From an uncultured Acetatifactor sp. (GTDB lineage Bacteria > Bacillota > Clostridia > Lachnospirales > Lachnospiraceae): a DNA stretch of 11,986 nucleotides. Location: positions 1 to 11,986 of the forward strand of contig CAJUGT010000119.1 of assembly GCA_910586435.1 (NCBI GenBank). The letters run 5' to 3'. Positions 1 to 7,762 of this stretch are shown here, in pieces; position 1 is the first letter of the stretch; every line of letters starts with the position of its first letter. The notes below the pieces were generated by a model. It searched no databases. It was not told the origin of the DNA and saw nothing but the letters and a program-made list of their open reading frames with translations. Both the position numbers and the translations under genes were made by a program.

Positions 1-10
1 TATTTCTTAG

Positions 11-1201
11 TTACTCAATGATAGTAGCAACCCTACCAGAACCTACTGTACGTCCGCCCTCACGAATAGCAAACGTAAGTCCCTGCTCCATAGCGATAGG
101 ATGAATCAGTTCGATTGTCATCTCAACGTTGTCGCCAGGCACACACATTTCGGTACCTTCAGGCAGATTGCAGACACCAGTCACGTCGGTTGTTCTGAAA
201 TAGAACTGAGGACGATAGTTATTGAAGAAAGGTGTATGACGTCCACCCTCGTCCTTGGTCAGAACGTATACCTGAGCGGTAAATTTCTTATGGCAGGTAA
301 CTGTGCCGGGTTTTGCAAGAACCTGTCCTCTTTCGATTTCAGTTCTCTGCACACCACGAAGCAATGCGCCGATATTATCGCCAGCCTGAGCAAAATCAAG
401 CTGCTTACGGAACATCTCAATACCGGTAACAACCGTCTTCTTGGTCTCTTCCCTGATACCGATGATTTCCACTTCCTCATTCAGCTTCAGAGTACCACGC
501 TCCACACGGCCGGTAGCAACCGTACCACGACCTGTAATAGTAAACACATCCTCTACAGGCATCAGGAAAGGCTTCTCTGTATCACGCTGAGGATCAGGAA
601 TATACTCATCAACCGTCTTCATCAGCTCCAGAATCTTGTCACCCCATTCTCCCGCAGGATCCTCAAGTGCCTTCAGAGCAGAACCTTTGATAATAGGGCA
701 ATCATTGAAACCATACTCTTCCAACTGCTCATTAACTTCCATCTCAACCAGTTCCAGAATATCGTCATCAACATCATCGCTGTCACACTTGTTCAGGAAT
801 ACAACGATATAAGGAACACCTACCTGACGAGCCAGAAGGATATGCTCCTTGGTCTGAGCCATCACACCATCGGTAGCAGCAACAACCAGGATTGCGCCGT
901 CCATCTGAGCCGCACCGGTAATCATGTTCTTTACATAGTCAGCATGTCCTGGGCAGTCAACGTGTGCGTAATGCCTATTCTCGGTCTCATATTCTACGTG
1001 TGCGGTAGAAATGGTAATTCCACGCTCTCTCTCTTCAGGAGCCTTATCAATCATATCAAACGCAACAGCCTCGCCGGTTCCCAATCTTGAATTCAGAGTC
1101 TTGGTAATTGCTGCGGTCAGGGTTGTCTTGCCATGGTCAACGTGGCCAATGGTACCAATGTTACAATGGGGCTTGTTTCTTTCAAATTTAGCTTTAGCCA
1201 T
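11..1201 (-). CDS. tuf: Elongation factor Tu
   Basis: EF-Tu, the GTPase that carries aminoacyl-tRNA to the ribosomal A site. The 396-residue product has the full family length. The GTPase signatures are all visible: GHVDHGKT (P-loop) at residues 19-26, the switch I region around ERERGITI (57-64), DCPGH at 82-86, NKCD at 137-140 and GSALKAL from 173. Domains 2 and 3 follow and the protein ends GSGRVATIIE. I start it at the ATG at 1201 (MAKAKFERNKPHCN), which has AAGGAGG 8 nt upstream. The frame stays open for another 20 codons, but those are untranslated leader. It lies downstream of fusA in the usual str order, separated by 349 nt that contain its own promoter. Family assignment is certain. 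Whether a second tuf copy exists elsewhere cannot be seen. Confidence 0.99.
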   Translation of the reverse strand: MAKAKFERNKPHCNIGTIGHVDHGKTTLTAAITKTLNSRLGTGEAVAFDMIDKAPEERERGITISTAHVEYETENRHYAHVDCPGHADYVKNMITGAAQMDGAILVVAATDGVMAQTKEHILLARQVGVPYIVVFLNKCDSDDVDDDILELVEMEVNEQLEEYGFNDCPIIKGSALKALEDPAGEWGDKILELMKTVDEYIPDPQRDTEKPFLMPVEDVFTITGRGTVATGRVERGTLKLNEEVEIIGIREETKKTVVTGIEMFRKQLDFAQAGDNIGALLRGVQRTEIERGQVLAKPGTVTCHKKFTAQVYVLTKDEGGRHTPFFNNYRPQFYFRTTDVTGVCNLPEGTEMCVPGDNVEMTIELIHPIAMEQGLTFAIREGGRTVGSGRVATIIE

Positions 1202-1294
1202 TATTAAGTCCTCCTTAAAATAATATACACATTTTTGTTCTGTTCTTCCGCCAAAACGCATTGTACGCCCGGCGCTTTTATCTCGCTACCTCTG

Positions 1295-1303
1295 ATTATA
1301 GCA
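1295..1303 (-). promoter_or_regulatory. possible second, extended -10 promoter for tuf (P2)
   Basis: TGCTATAAT (1303-1295) is a perfect -10 with the TGN extension. No good -35 hexamer lies 17 bp upstream, so this would be an extended -10 promoter 35-40 bp downstream of P1. It is weaker evidence than P1 and could be a chance match. Confidence 0.4.
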
Positions 1304-1334
1304 CTTGGATAACAGTGAGCTGGCTCTGTTTCCT

Positions 1335-1363
1335 ATTATATTAAATAACCAAAGGATTTTCAA
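1335..1363 (-). promoter_or_regulatory. sigma-A promoter upstream of tuf (P1)
   Basis: Reading leftwards: TTGAAA (1363-1358), a 17-bp spacer, then TATAAT (1340-1335). Five of six -35 bases and all -10 bases match the consensus, in an AT-rich setting. The start would fall near 1328, giving a leader of about 127 nt before the tuf ATG. It would let EF-Tu be made at higher levels than the rest of the str operon. Confidence 0.85.
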
Positions 1364-1550
1364 GTCATTTTTCAATATTACTGGCAGATTTTAGTAATTA
1401 TTGTTACTGTTTACTCCGTTCACAGAGACTGATTCACAAAAATCGCTTCTTTTGCGGTTACGCCCAACACTGTCTCAGGGTTATCACATAATCAAACCTC
1501 AAGAATTTCAGGCAGTGTCAGCCAGTGCGCAGTAACCATTTCATATCTGC

Positions 1551-3713
1551 TTAGCCCTTCTTCTCCGCCAGCACTTTCTCCTGTACGTTCTTAGGCACCT
1601 GTTCATATTTTTCAAAGAACATGGAATAATTGCCTCGTCCCTGAGTCTTGGAACGCAAATCCGTAGAATAGCCAAACATTTCCGCAAGCGGTACGAATGC
1701 TCTAACCATCTTGCCGCCGCCAATGTCATCCATTCCTTCCACACGTCCACGGCGGGAGTTCAAGTCACCGATGACATCGCCCATATACTCTTCCGGCATG
1801 GTTACTTCCACCTTCATAATAGGCTCCAAAAGAACCGGGGATGCCTTCTGCATTGCTTCCTTAAATGCCATAGAACCAGCAATATGGAATGCCATTTCGG
1901 AGGAGTCTACTTCATGATAGCTTCCGTCATATACATTCGCATGAATTCCCAATACGGGGAATCCGCCCAGAATACCAGCCTGACATGCCTCCTGAATACC
2001 TTCTCCTACTGCGGGAATATACTCTTTCGGAATTGCGCCTCCCACCACAGTAGTTTCAAATAACAGAGTGGGCGGATCGTTGATAAGCACATTGGCTTTG
2101 GGATCAAACTCAAATTTCACGCAGTTTGCTTCCATGGGCTCAAATTTCACTTTACAATGACCATACTGTCCACGTCCACCGGACTGTTTAGCGTATTTGG
2201 AATCCACTTCAACCGCTTTGGTAAATGTCTCTTTATAAGCAACCTGCGGCGCGCCTACATTTGCTTCTACCTTAAACTCACGCAGCAAACGATCCACGAT
2301 AATCTCCAGATGAAGTTCGCCCATTCCTGCGATAATCGTCTGGCCCGTCTCCTGATTGGTATGCGCACGGAACGTAGGGTCTTCCTCCGCCAGTTTCGCA
2401 AGGGCCTCGCCCATCTTGCCCTGTCCAGCCTTTGTCTTAGGTTCAATGGCAAGTTCAATAACCGGTTCAGGGAATTCCATGGATTCCAGGATAACAGGAT
2501 GTTGTTCATCACAGATAGTATCACCGGTTGTAGTAAATTTAAAACCAACCGCAGCGGCAATGTCACCGGAATAAACTTTATCCAGCTCCGCACGCTTATT
2601 GGCATGCATCTGCAAGATACGTCCCACACGCTCTTTCTTATCCTTTGTTGCGTTCAGCACATAGGAACCTGACTTCATAGTTCCTGAATATACACGGAAA
2701 AAGGCAAGTTTTCCCACAAAGGGGTCTGCCATAATCTTAAACGCCAATGCGGAAAAAGGCTCTTCGTCAGAAGAATGTCTCTCCACTTCATTGCCGTCCA
2801 AATCCGTACCCTTAATGGAAGGAATATCAGTAGGGGCAGGCATATACTCAAGAATAGCGTTCAAAAGCTTCTGCACACCCTTATTGCGGTAAGCAGACCC
2901 ACAACACACAGGAATCGCCCTGCAATCACAGGTAGCCTGACGCAATGCCTTCTTCATATCCTCCACGGAAGGCTCTTCACCCTCCAGATACTGCAACGTC
3001 AAATCGTCATCTAACTCACATACCTTCTCAATCAATTCAGAACGATACAACTCCGCATCATCCTTCATATCTCCCAGGTCGTCAGTCACTGTAATATCTT
3101 CACCCTTATCATCATTATAGATGTAAGCTTTCATTTCAAACAGGTCAATAATGCCTTTGAATTCCTCTTCCTTGCCAATGGGCAGCTGCGTGATAATCGC
3201 ATTCTTCCCAAGCCTGGTTCTAATCTGCTCCACTGCGCCATAGAAATTCGCCCCAAGAATGTCCATCTTATTGATGAACGCCATACGGGGTACATTGTAT
3301 GTGTCCGCCTGACGCCATACATTTTCGGACTGGGGTTCCACACCGCCTTTTGCACAGAAAACACCTACGGCACCATCCAATACACGAAGGGAACGTTCTA
3401 CTTCCACCGTAAAGTCAACGTGACCGGGAGTGTCAATGATATTAATTCTATGCTCCAAGGCCCCAGGCATCGGTTTCGTTTCCTGTTCCATTGTCCAATG
3501 ACAGGTAGTTGCCGCTGATGTGATGGTAATACCTCTTTCCTGCTCCTGTTCCATCCAGTCCATGGTAGCAGTGCCTTCATGAGTATCACCGATCTTATAA
3601 TTAACACCAGTATAATACAGGATACGCTCTGTCAATGTGGTCTTGCCGGCATCAATATGAGCCATAATCCCGATATTCCTGGTTCTCTCCAACGGATATT
3701 CTCTATCAGCCAA
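1551..3713 (-). CDS. fusA: Elongation factor G
   Basis: EF-G, the ribosomal translocase GTPase; it also acts with ribosome recycling factor. The product is 720 residues, normal for the family. Motifs: AHIDAGKT (P-loop) at 18-25, the ERGITITSAATT switch region at 59-70, DTPGHVDF at 94-101 and NKMD at 148-151. Domain III has the GMGELHLEI motif, and domain IV the loop SGGRGQYGHCKV that inserts into the decoding centre. The start is a TTG codon at 3713-3711 giving MADREYPLERTRNIG, preceded by GAGGAGG at 8-nt spacing; no ATG fits better. It is the third gene of the str operon, 195 nt after rpsG, and that gap carries a repeat array and a terminator-like hairpin. Confidence 0.98.
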   Translation of the reverse strand: MADREYPLERTRNIGIMAHIDAGKTTLTERILYYTGVNYKIGDTHEGTATMDWMEQEQERGITITSAATTCHWTMEQETKPMPGALEHRINIIDTPGHVDFTVEVERSLRVLDGAVGVFCAKGGVEPQSENVWRQADTYNVPRMAFINKMDILGANFYGAVEQIRTRLGKNAIITQLPIGKEEEFKGIIDLFEMKAYIYNDDKGEDITVTDDLGDMKDDAELYRSELIEKVCELDDDLTLQYLEGEEPSVEDMKKALRQATCDCRAIPVCCGSAYRNKGVQKLLNAILEYMPAPTDIPSIKGTDLDGNEVERHSSDEEPFSALAFKIMADPFVGKLAFFRVYSGTMKSGSYVLNATKDKKERVGRILQMHANKRAELDKVYSGDIAAAVGFKFTTTGDTICDEQHPVILESMEFPEPVIELAIEPKTKAGQGKMGEALAKLAEEDPTFRAHTNQETGQTIIAGMGELHLEIIVDRLLREFKVEANVGAPQVAYKETFTKAVEVDSKYAKQSGGRGQYGHCKVKFEPMEANCVKFEFDPKANVLINDPPTLLFETTVVGGAIPKEYIPAVGEGIQEACQAGILGGFPVLGIHANVYDGSYHEVDSSEMAFHIAGSMAFKEAMQKASPVLLEPIMKVEVTMPEEYMGDVIGDLNSRRGRVEGMDDIGGGKMVRAFVPLAEMFGYSTDLRSKTQGRGNYSMFFEKYEQVPKNVQEKVLAEKKG

Positions 3714-3745
3714 GATTTTTTCCTCCTCTATTTATTTTTAAAGCT

Positions 3746-3764
3746 AAAAACCGCAGATTGCGGG
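3746..3764 (-). terminator. terminator-like stem-loop just upstream of fusA
   Basis: On the transcript: CCGCA (3763-3759), loop ATC, TGCGG (3755-3751), then TTTTT (3750-3746). The stem is short (5 bp, four of them G-C) with a 3-nt loop, but it has the canonical U-tract. It ends about 32 nt before the fusA start codon, inside the operon, so it would act as a partial terminator or attenuator rather than an end point. Strength is uncertain. Confidence 0.5.
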
Positions 3765-3785
3765 ACAGCATAGATTATGGTGTAC

Positions 3786-3933
3786 GAATGCCGAGGCATT
3801 CTCACTCACACCTGCTAGAATCTATAATGCGCAAACGCCAAAGCATTTCCAATCACACCTGCCAGAATCTATAATGCGCAAATGCCGAGGCATTCTCACT
3901 CACACCTGCTAGAATCTATAATGCGCAAATGCC
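3786..3933 (-). repeat. 47-bp tandem repeat starting in the rpsG 3' end
   Basis: Three consecutive 47-bp units in transcript sense: 3933-3887, 3886-3840 and 3839-3793, followed by the first 7 bases of a fourth unit (3792-3786). Each unit begins with GGCATTTGCGCATTATAGAT or a one-base variant. In unit 1 this sequence is the last codons of rpsG (AFAHYRF, stop at 3911-3909). Units 1 and 3 are almost identical and unit 2 differs at several positions. Each junction forms a hairpin of the form AATGCC-TC-GGCATT; in unit 2 it is changed to AAATGC-TTTG-GCGTTT, which still pairs in RNA through a U-G wobble. The array fills most of the rpsG-fusA gap. Confidence 0.9.
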
Positions 3934-4379
3934 TTATTTGCCTCCGCCATCTTGTGCATGTCTTCTTTTCTCTTCACTGCGGCACCCGTATTATTGGATG
4001 CGTCAAGAATTTCGTTTGCCAACCTGTCTTCCATCTTCTTCTCACTCCTCTTACGTGAGAACATGGTGAGCCAACGAAGTCCCAAAGCCTGACGTCTCTC
4101 TGCTCTTACCTCAATAGGTACCTGGTAAGTTGCGCCGCCAATACGTCTGGCCTTTACTTCCAATACAGGCATAATATTATTCATAGCTGCCTCGAACACT
4201 TCCAAGGCAGGCTTACCGGATTTTTCTTCTACCTTCGCAAATGCTCCATATACAATCTTCTGCGCAACGCTCTTCTTTCCGTCAAGCATGATATTATTTA
4301 TCAGCTTGGTTACAAGCTTGCTGTTGTATAAAGGATCTGCTAATACATCTCTTTTTTGAATATGTCCTTTACGTGGCAC
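3909..4379 (-). CDS. rpsG: 30S ribosomal protein S7
   Basis: S7, the primary 16S rRNA-binding protein that nucleates assembly of the 30S head; it lies near the mRNA exit channel and the E-site tRNA. The 156-residue product is full length. The beta-hairpin VLEVKARRIGGATYQVPIEV (72-91), the RRQALGLRWL segment and the C-terminal KMAEANKAFAHYRF are family hallmarks. The start is GTG at 4379, with AAGGAGG 8 nt upstream. It lies between rpsL (299 nt upstream) and fusA in the str operon. In E. coli S7 represses this operon at the rpsL-rpsG junction; whether that holds here is unknown. Its last 25 bases form the first part of the 47-bp repeat array that continues downstream. Confidence 0.98.
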   Translation of the reverse strand: MPRKGHIQKRDVLADPLYNSKLVTKLINNIMLDGKKSVAQKIVYGAFAKVEEKSGKPALEVFEAAMNNIMPVLEVKARRIGGATYQVPIEVRAERRQALGLRWLTMFSRKRSEKKMEDRLANEILDASNNTGAAVKRKEDMHKMAEANKAFAHYRF

Positions 4380-4522
4380 GGGTCTTCCCTCCTTATTAAT
4401 CTGCGCAGATAACCGCGCTTGAATAGATCATCGGTACTCACATGTGTTTCCCCAAGTGTTCGCGCTGTAATCTGTATGACAGAACTCCAACACTTATCTT
4501 AGTTTCGTTTTTGTGGTACATA

Positions 4523-4549
4523 GCTGACACAAAGTGACAGCGTGACGCT
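4523..4549 (-). promoter_or_regulatory. pair of overlapping hairpins in the rpsL-rpsG gap
   Basis: The 299-nt gap between rpsL and rpsG holds no gene. On the transcript, AGCG-TCA-CGCT (4549-4539) is followed by GCTGTCAC-TTT-GTGTCAGC (4541-4523), an 8-bp stem with one internal U-U mismatch and a triloop. The two hairpins share bases 4539-4541, so they cannot both form fully. The position matches where the S7 translational operator lies in E. coli, but I see no sequence likeness to that site. A regulatory role is inference. Confidence 0.35.
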
Positions 4550-4678
4550 CCAAAACCTCAGCAGTTAAGATATCGCTTCAAAACTTTTCCCGGAAAACAT
4601 ATGAAAATTATATTCCCATATTTACTTTTAAAAATTCATTTAAAGTTCCGGAATTATTTTTGAACATTATTTTGAGCT

Positions 4679-5101
4679 TTATTTCTTTGCTGCTTTAGGC
4701 CTCTTAGCGCCGTACTTGGAGCGAGCCTGCTTCCTGTTGGCAACGCCTGCCGTATCAAGAGTACCACGGATAATGTGATATCTGGTACCAGGCAAATCCT
4801 TTACCCTGCCGCCACGGATCAATACAACACTATGCTCCTGAAGGTTATGGCCTTCTCCCGGGATATAGCTTGTTACTTCAATTCCGTTGGAAAGACGTAC
4901 TCTGGCAATTTTCCTGAGAGCTGAATTAGGCTTCTTAGGAGTTGCCGTCTTCACTGCGGTACATACGCCACGCTTCTGAGGAGCGGATGCGTCCGTTGCC
5001 TTTTTGTGAAGAGAATTATAGCCTTTCTGCAGAGCCGGTGCCGTAGACTTCTTTACGGAGGTCTCGCGTCCTTTTCTTACTAATTGGTTAAATGTTGGCA
5101 T
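4679..5101 (-). CDS. rpsL: 30S ribosomal protein S12
   Basis: S12 sits at the decoding centre and controls the accuracy of codon recognition. The product is 140 residues, longer than the 124 of E. coli because of the N-terminal insertion usual in Gram-positives (around residues 25-42). The conserved TATPKKPNSALRK (52-64) and GGRVKDLPGTRYH (97-109) loops are present. The two lysines whose mutation gives streptomycin resistance are both wild type: K57 and K101, equivalent to E. coli K42/K43 and K87/K88 depending on numbering. Asp102 is the residue that is methylthiolated in many bacteria. The ATG at 5101 follows GAGGTG at a suitable distance. It is the first gene of the str operon, with a consensus promoter about 90 nt upstream. 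Confidence 0.99.
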   Translation of the reverse strand: MPTFNQLVRKGRETSVKKSTAPALQKGYNSLHKKATDASAPQKRGVCTAVKTATPKKPNSALRKIARVRLSNGIEVTSYIPGEGHNLQEHSVVLIRGGRVKDLPGTRYHIIRGTLDTAGVANRKQARSKYGAKRPKAAKK

Positions 5102-5161
5102 TCTGTTTCACCTCTTCCTGAAATATAAATTTAACAGTATACTAGCAATATGATTGTACGC

Positions 5162-5214
5162 AAAAAGCACATCCATACGCACGCTTTACTATTATAGCCG
5201 TTTCTGGATGTGCT
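5162..5214 (-). terminator. dyad with U-tract that could end blaR readthrough
   Basis: On the minus-strand transcript AGCACATCCA (5214-5205) and TGGATGTGCT (5175-5166) form a perfect 10-bp stem with a 29-nt loop, followed directly by TTTT then G. It is the only terminator-like structure between the blaR stop and rpsL. Its 5' arm lies upstream of the str start site, so only RNA coming from blaR would contain both arms; rpsL mRNA itself would lack the left arm. The large loop makes termination efficiency uncertain. Confidence 0.5.
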
Positions 5215-5219
5215 GTCAA
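5191..5219 (-). promoter_or_regulatory. perfect-consensus str operon promoter
   Basis: TTGACA (5219-5214), exactly 17 bp of spacer, then TATAAT (5196-5191), followed by an A/G-rich start region near 5184. Every hexamer base matches the sigma-A consensus, as expected for a strongly expressed ribosomal protein operon. The leader to the rpsL ATG is about 83 nt. The spacer carries the left arm of the 10-bp dyad listed separately. Confidence 0.92.
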
Positions 5220-5278
5220 CAATTATTTCTTATTTTTCAGGTCTTTCCGGCCTGTTTAAGCTTTTTCCATCGTTTTAC

Positions 5279-7681
5279 CTATTCACAATACTTCCATTCC
5301 ATTACTTGAAGACTCCCATTTTTGTATTCAACTGTTGCGACGATTTCATCCAAAGCCCATTTCCGAAACACTTCAAAATGATATTCCAGATACTCTTTTC
5401 CCCCTTCCTTGACAATAAGAGTTTCATAACTCACAGAATAACGCTTACTTTCCTGTTCAAATTCCCCTGCCATATTTTCATCCAGGGGCACAATCCTGTC
5501 AATTCCGGTATCCTTCACCCCCTGTAAGCTTATGTGTAATCCATCCCCAATCCGTTCGTAAGATAACATAATGCCAGGGGTATAGGCGCTGAGCACTTCC
5601 GCTCCCTCAATATTTCCCTCTTCCGGAACCGGACATAATTCCCTGGGCAGAGAAATCTGCGCATAACTTCCATTTTGCTTCTCATACAAAGCAGATTCTC
5701 CAAAAGCATTGGGATCCGAACTGTCCCCATATAACAATTGAAAAAGAATTTCCTTTTTGCCGTCGCCGTTCAGGTCACAGGCTGCCACAACAGGAGTCCC
5801 TCCGCCCATCCATCCGATTTGAATGGAATCGCCATTTCCAAATTCAATTCGATACCTGCTGTTCTCATCTTTTGTTTCCTCCTCACGATATACCCTATCT
5901 ATGAGTCCGTCTCCATCATAATCCTGTTCCACAAACCGTTCATGACCATCCCAGTCCGTGCATTGGTCCAGATAACCGGTATATCCCCTGTAACCAAAAA
6001 GGCTTGGCAATGGCTGCTGTTCCTTATAAGAATAAAAAAGCTTTATAAAACCTTTTTCAGCGTCTTTTCCCCGAAAAATCAAATATATATCATTTACCAA
6101 CTCACTGCCCCTGCATTCCAGATACATGTATCTGTCATTTCCGTCATCCCATACACAGGAATCCGAAACGGCCCCCATGATATGCTCCGAATCAATACTC
6201 TCCCTTGTAGCCTTCAATCCGTCAAACAGTTCTACTCCTTCCAGATGATATTTTGTCATGATAAGTGTACTGCCAGGCACATCATATACATACATATCCT
6301 CCATATTGAGCGGGTGAAGATATACGTACCGTCCATCTTTTGACACTCTGATTTCACAATACGCCTCTCCCTGTGTGGAGTCACACCCAATTGACTTCAA
6401 ATCCACCGCCCCCACAAATCCGCTTTCCACTATATCATAAACAAAAAGTCCAAAATACCCATGAAATATTATAATTTTCCCATCTGCATAATCCAGCTCC
6501 GGCGGGTCAGCCCCATATATGGTTTCTTCCGTGATCACCGGCCTTGTGACAGGAATCTCTCTGACATCAAAACTGCCGCCTTCATCCCCCATGTCTCCGT
6601 CTGTGAATTGTCCGCTCACTCCTCCATCCCCGTCAGCATTTGAGGTCATTCCCTCCCTTCCTCCAAGGAGATTGGATTGTTGGTTAAATTCATCCAAATT
6701 CCTTTTGACGGGATTACTTCCCAAGACAACAAACAATATCACAATCACTGACAGCACTGGAATCGCAATCCAGGTAGCGGCCTTTTGATACCGCATGACA
6801 TTCTTAATACGACACTTCACATTTCCTTCTCCAAAGCCAAGGGGCGTCCCTCCAAATACCTGCCTTCCGCTTGCGATATTTAAAAGGGATGTGGAATACG
6901 CTGCTCGCAAATCCACTCCCATTTTCCCCATGACAGCCTCATCACAGGACATCTCCATATCCCTCTCCGACAATCGAAAAGCGCACCACACCAGGGGATT
7001 GAACCAATGTATTGACAAGGCCAGAAACGCCAGCAATCGAAAAATATGATCCCCCCTTCTGATATGTGTCTGTTCGTGAAACAGAATATACTCACGCTCC
7101 GTTCCTGCCAGCTTTGTGGGCAAATAAATTTTGGGCCTGATTACCCCAAGCACAAATGCGGTATCAATATAATCACACAGATAGATATTTTCCTTCTTTC
7201 TCACTGCCCCTGTCAGCTGCCTTTTTATACGAAACATACTCCAAAAACTGTAACTCCACATAACGACCACTCCTAAGAACCAGACAGAATTCGCAGCCAT
7301 ACCCAAATTCAGGCCACTCTGCGCTGACTTCTCTATTTCGATAAAAACAGGCTCCTGGGATTCCCCCAGCAATGGCACATATTTTGTTTCTTTCTCCAAA
7401 GCCTCCCCCTTCACCGCCTCTGTCAGCACATTATCTTGAGACACATATTCCATCCTTCCTTCTTCGATTACAGGCACATTTATTACCCGAAAGACGGAGA
7501 AAACCGACGAAACGGAAAAAGGACACAAAAGCCTTAACAGCACCACTCCCCACAATACATAACTATATTTCCTGGGCACACGCTGTAGAAACACCCGTGC
7601 AACCATCACCAACACTATCACAATTCCGCCTGTCATGCTCATATTCAGCACTGCTGAAAAAATATCCCTACACACATCCAT
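5279..7681 (-). CDS. M56 (BlaR1-like) membrane metalloprotease with a non-penicillin-binding sensor region
   Basis: A BlaR1/MecR1-type signal-transducing protease that probably acts on the neighbouring BlaI-type repressor. The 800 residues show helices near 14-33, 40-64, 127-150 and 212-236, then the zinc site HEQTH at 202-206 with ERDMEMSCDEAV (239-250) supplying the third ligand, and a last helix near 302-321. After an acidic, Gly/Asp-rich linker (about 340-370) there is a large extracellular region. It has blade-like segments (DGKIIIFHGYFGLFVYD, 400-416) and two calcium-loop, FG-GAP-like motifs, DYDGDGLIDRVY (587-598) and DLNGDGKKEILF (636-647). I find no transpeptidase-type sensor domain, so the signal is probably not a beta-lactam. 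The ATG at 7681 follows AAGGAGG. It lies 81 nt after blaI with no terminator between them, so the two are presumably one transcript. Confidence 0.9.
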   Translation of the reverse strand: MDVCRDIFSAVLNMSMTGGIVIVLVMVARVFLQRVPRKYSYVLWGVVLLRLLCPFSVSSVFSVFRVINVPVIEEGRMEYVSQDNVLTEAVKGEALEKETKYVPLLGESQEPVFIEIEKSAQSGLNLGMAANSVWFLGVVVMWSYSFWSMFRIKRQLTGAVRKKENIYLCDYIDTAFVLGVIRPKIYLPTKLAGTEREYILFHEQTHIRRGDHIFRLLAFLALSIHWFNPLVWCAFRLSERDMEMSCDEAVMGKMGVDLRAAYSTSLLNIASGRQVFGGTPLGFGEGNVKCRIKNVMRYQKAATWIAIPVLSVIVILFVVLGSNPVKRNLDEFNQQSNLLGGREGMTSNADGDGGVSGQFTDGDMGDEGGSFDVREIPVTRPVITEETIYGADPPELDYADGKIIIFHGYFGLFVYDIVESGFVGAVDLKSIGCDSTQGEAYCEIRVSKDGRYVYLHPLNMEDMYVYDVPGSTLIMTKYHLEGVELFDGLKATRESIDSEHIMGAVSDSCVWDDGNDRYMYLECRGSELVNDIYLIFRGKDAEKGFIKLFYSYKEQQPLPSLFGYRGYTGYLDQCTDWDGHERFVEQDYDGDGLIDRVYREEETKDENSRYRIEFGNGDSIQIGWMGGGTPVVAACDLNGDGKKEILFQLLYGDSSDPNAFGESALYEKQNGSYAQISLPRELCPVPEEGNIEGAEVLSAYTPGIMLSYERIGDGLHISLQGVKDTGIDRIVPLDENMAGEFEQESKRYSVSYETLIVKEGGKEYLEYHFEVFRKWALDEIVATVEYKNGSLQVMEWKYCE

Positions 7682-7762
7682 ATCCTGTCACCCTCCTTCT
7701 TCCTGGCTCTGTCCGCTTATACTCTCTCCTGTATTTTCTGTTTCACCACTTCAGCGTTTCAT

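Larger units (their letters stand above)
1202..1550 (-). other. fusA-tuf intergenic region
   Basis: 349 nt without a gene. The half next to tuf holds the two promoter candidates and a leader with a GC-rich stretch (about 1252-1278) that could form a weak CGCC/GGCG stem. The half next to the fusA stop shows only weak stems, such as CGCAAAA pairing with TTTTGTG around 1436-1457. I see no convincing intrinsic terminator, so readthrough from fusA into tuf remains possible. Confidence 0.6.

Noticed and set aside
101..1090. A 329-codon open frame on the plus strand opposite tuf.
   Set aside because: It is the antisense shadow of the highly biased EF-Tu gene; the peptide has no domain and the frame no ribosome binding site.
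3769..3792. A full fourth copy of the 47-bp repeat.
   Set aside because: Only the first 7 bases (GGCATTC) match; the rest is better read as a segment complementary to the repeat (AATCTAT against ATAGATT).
3786..3933. A CRISPR array, because of regularly spaced repeats.
   Set aside because: The units are head-to-tail with no unique spacers, and no cas genes are nearby.
5138..5152. TATACTAGCAATATG in the rpsL leader resembles the O2 operator dyad (11 of 15 bases), hinting at BlaI control of the str operon.
   Set aside because: The outer arms do not match and one half-site is broken; repression of ribosomal genes by this regulator is implausible without binding data.
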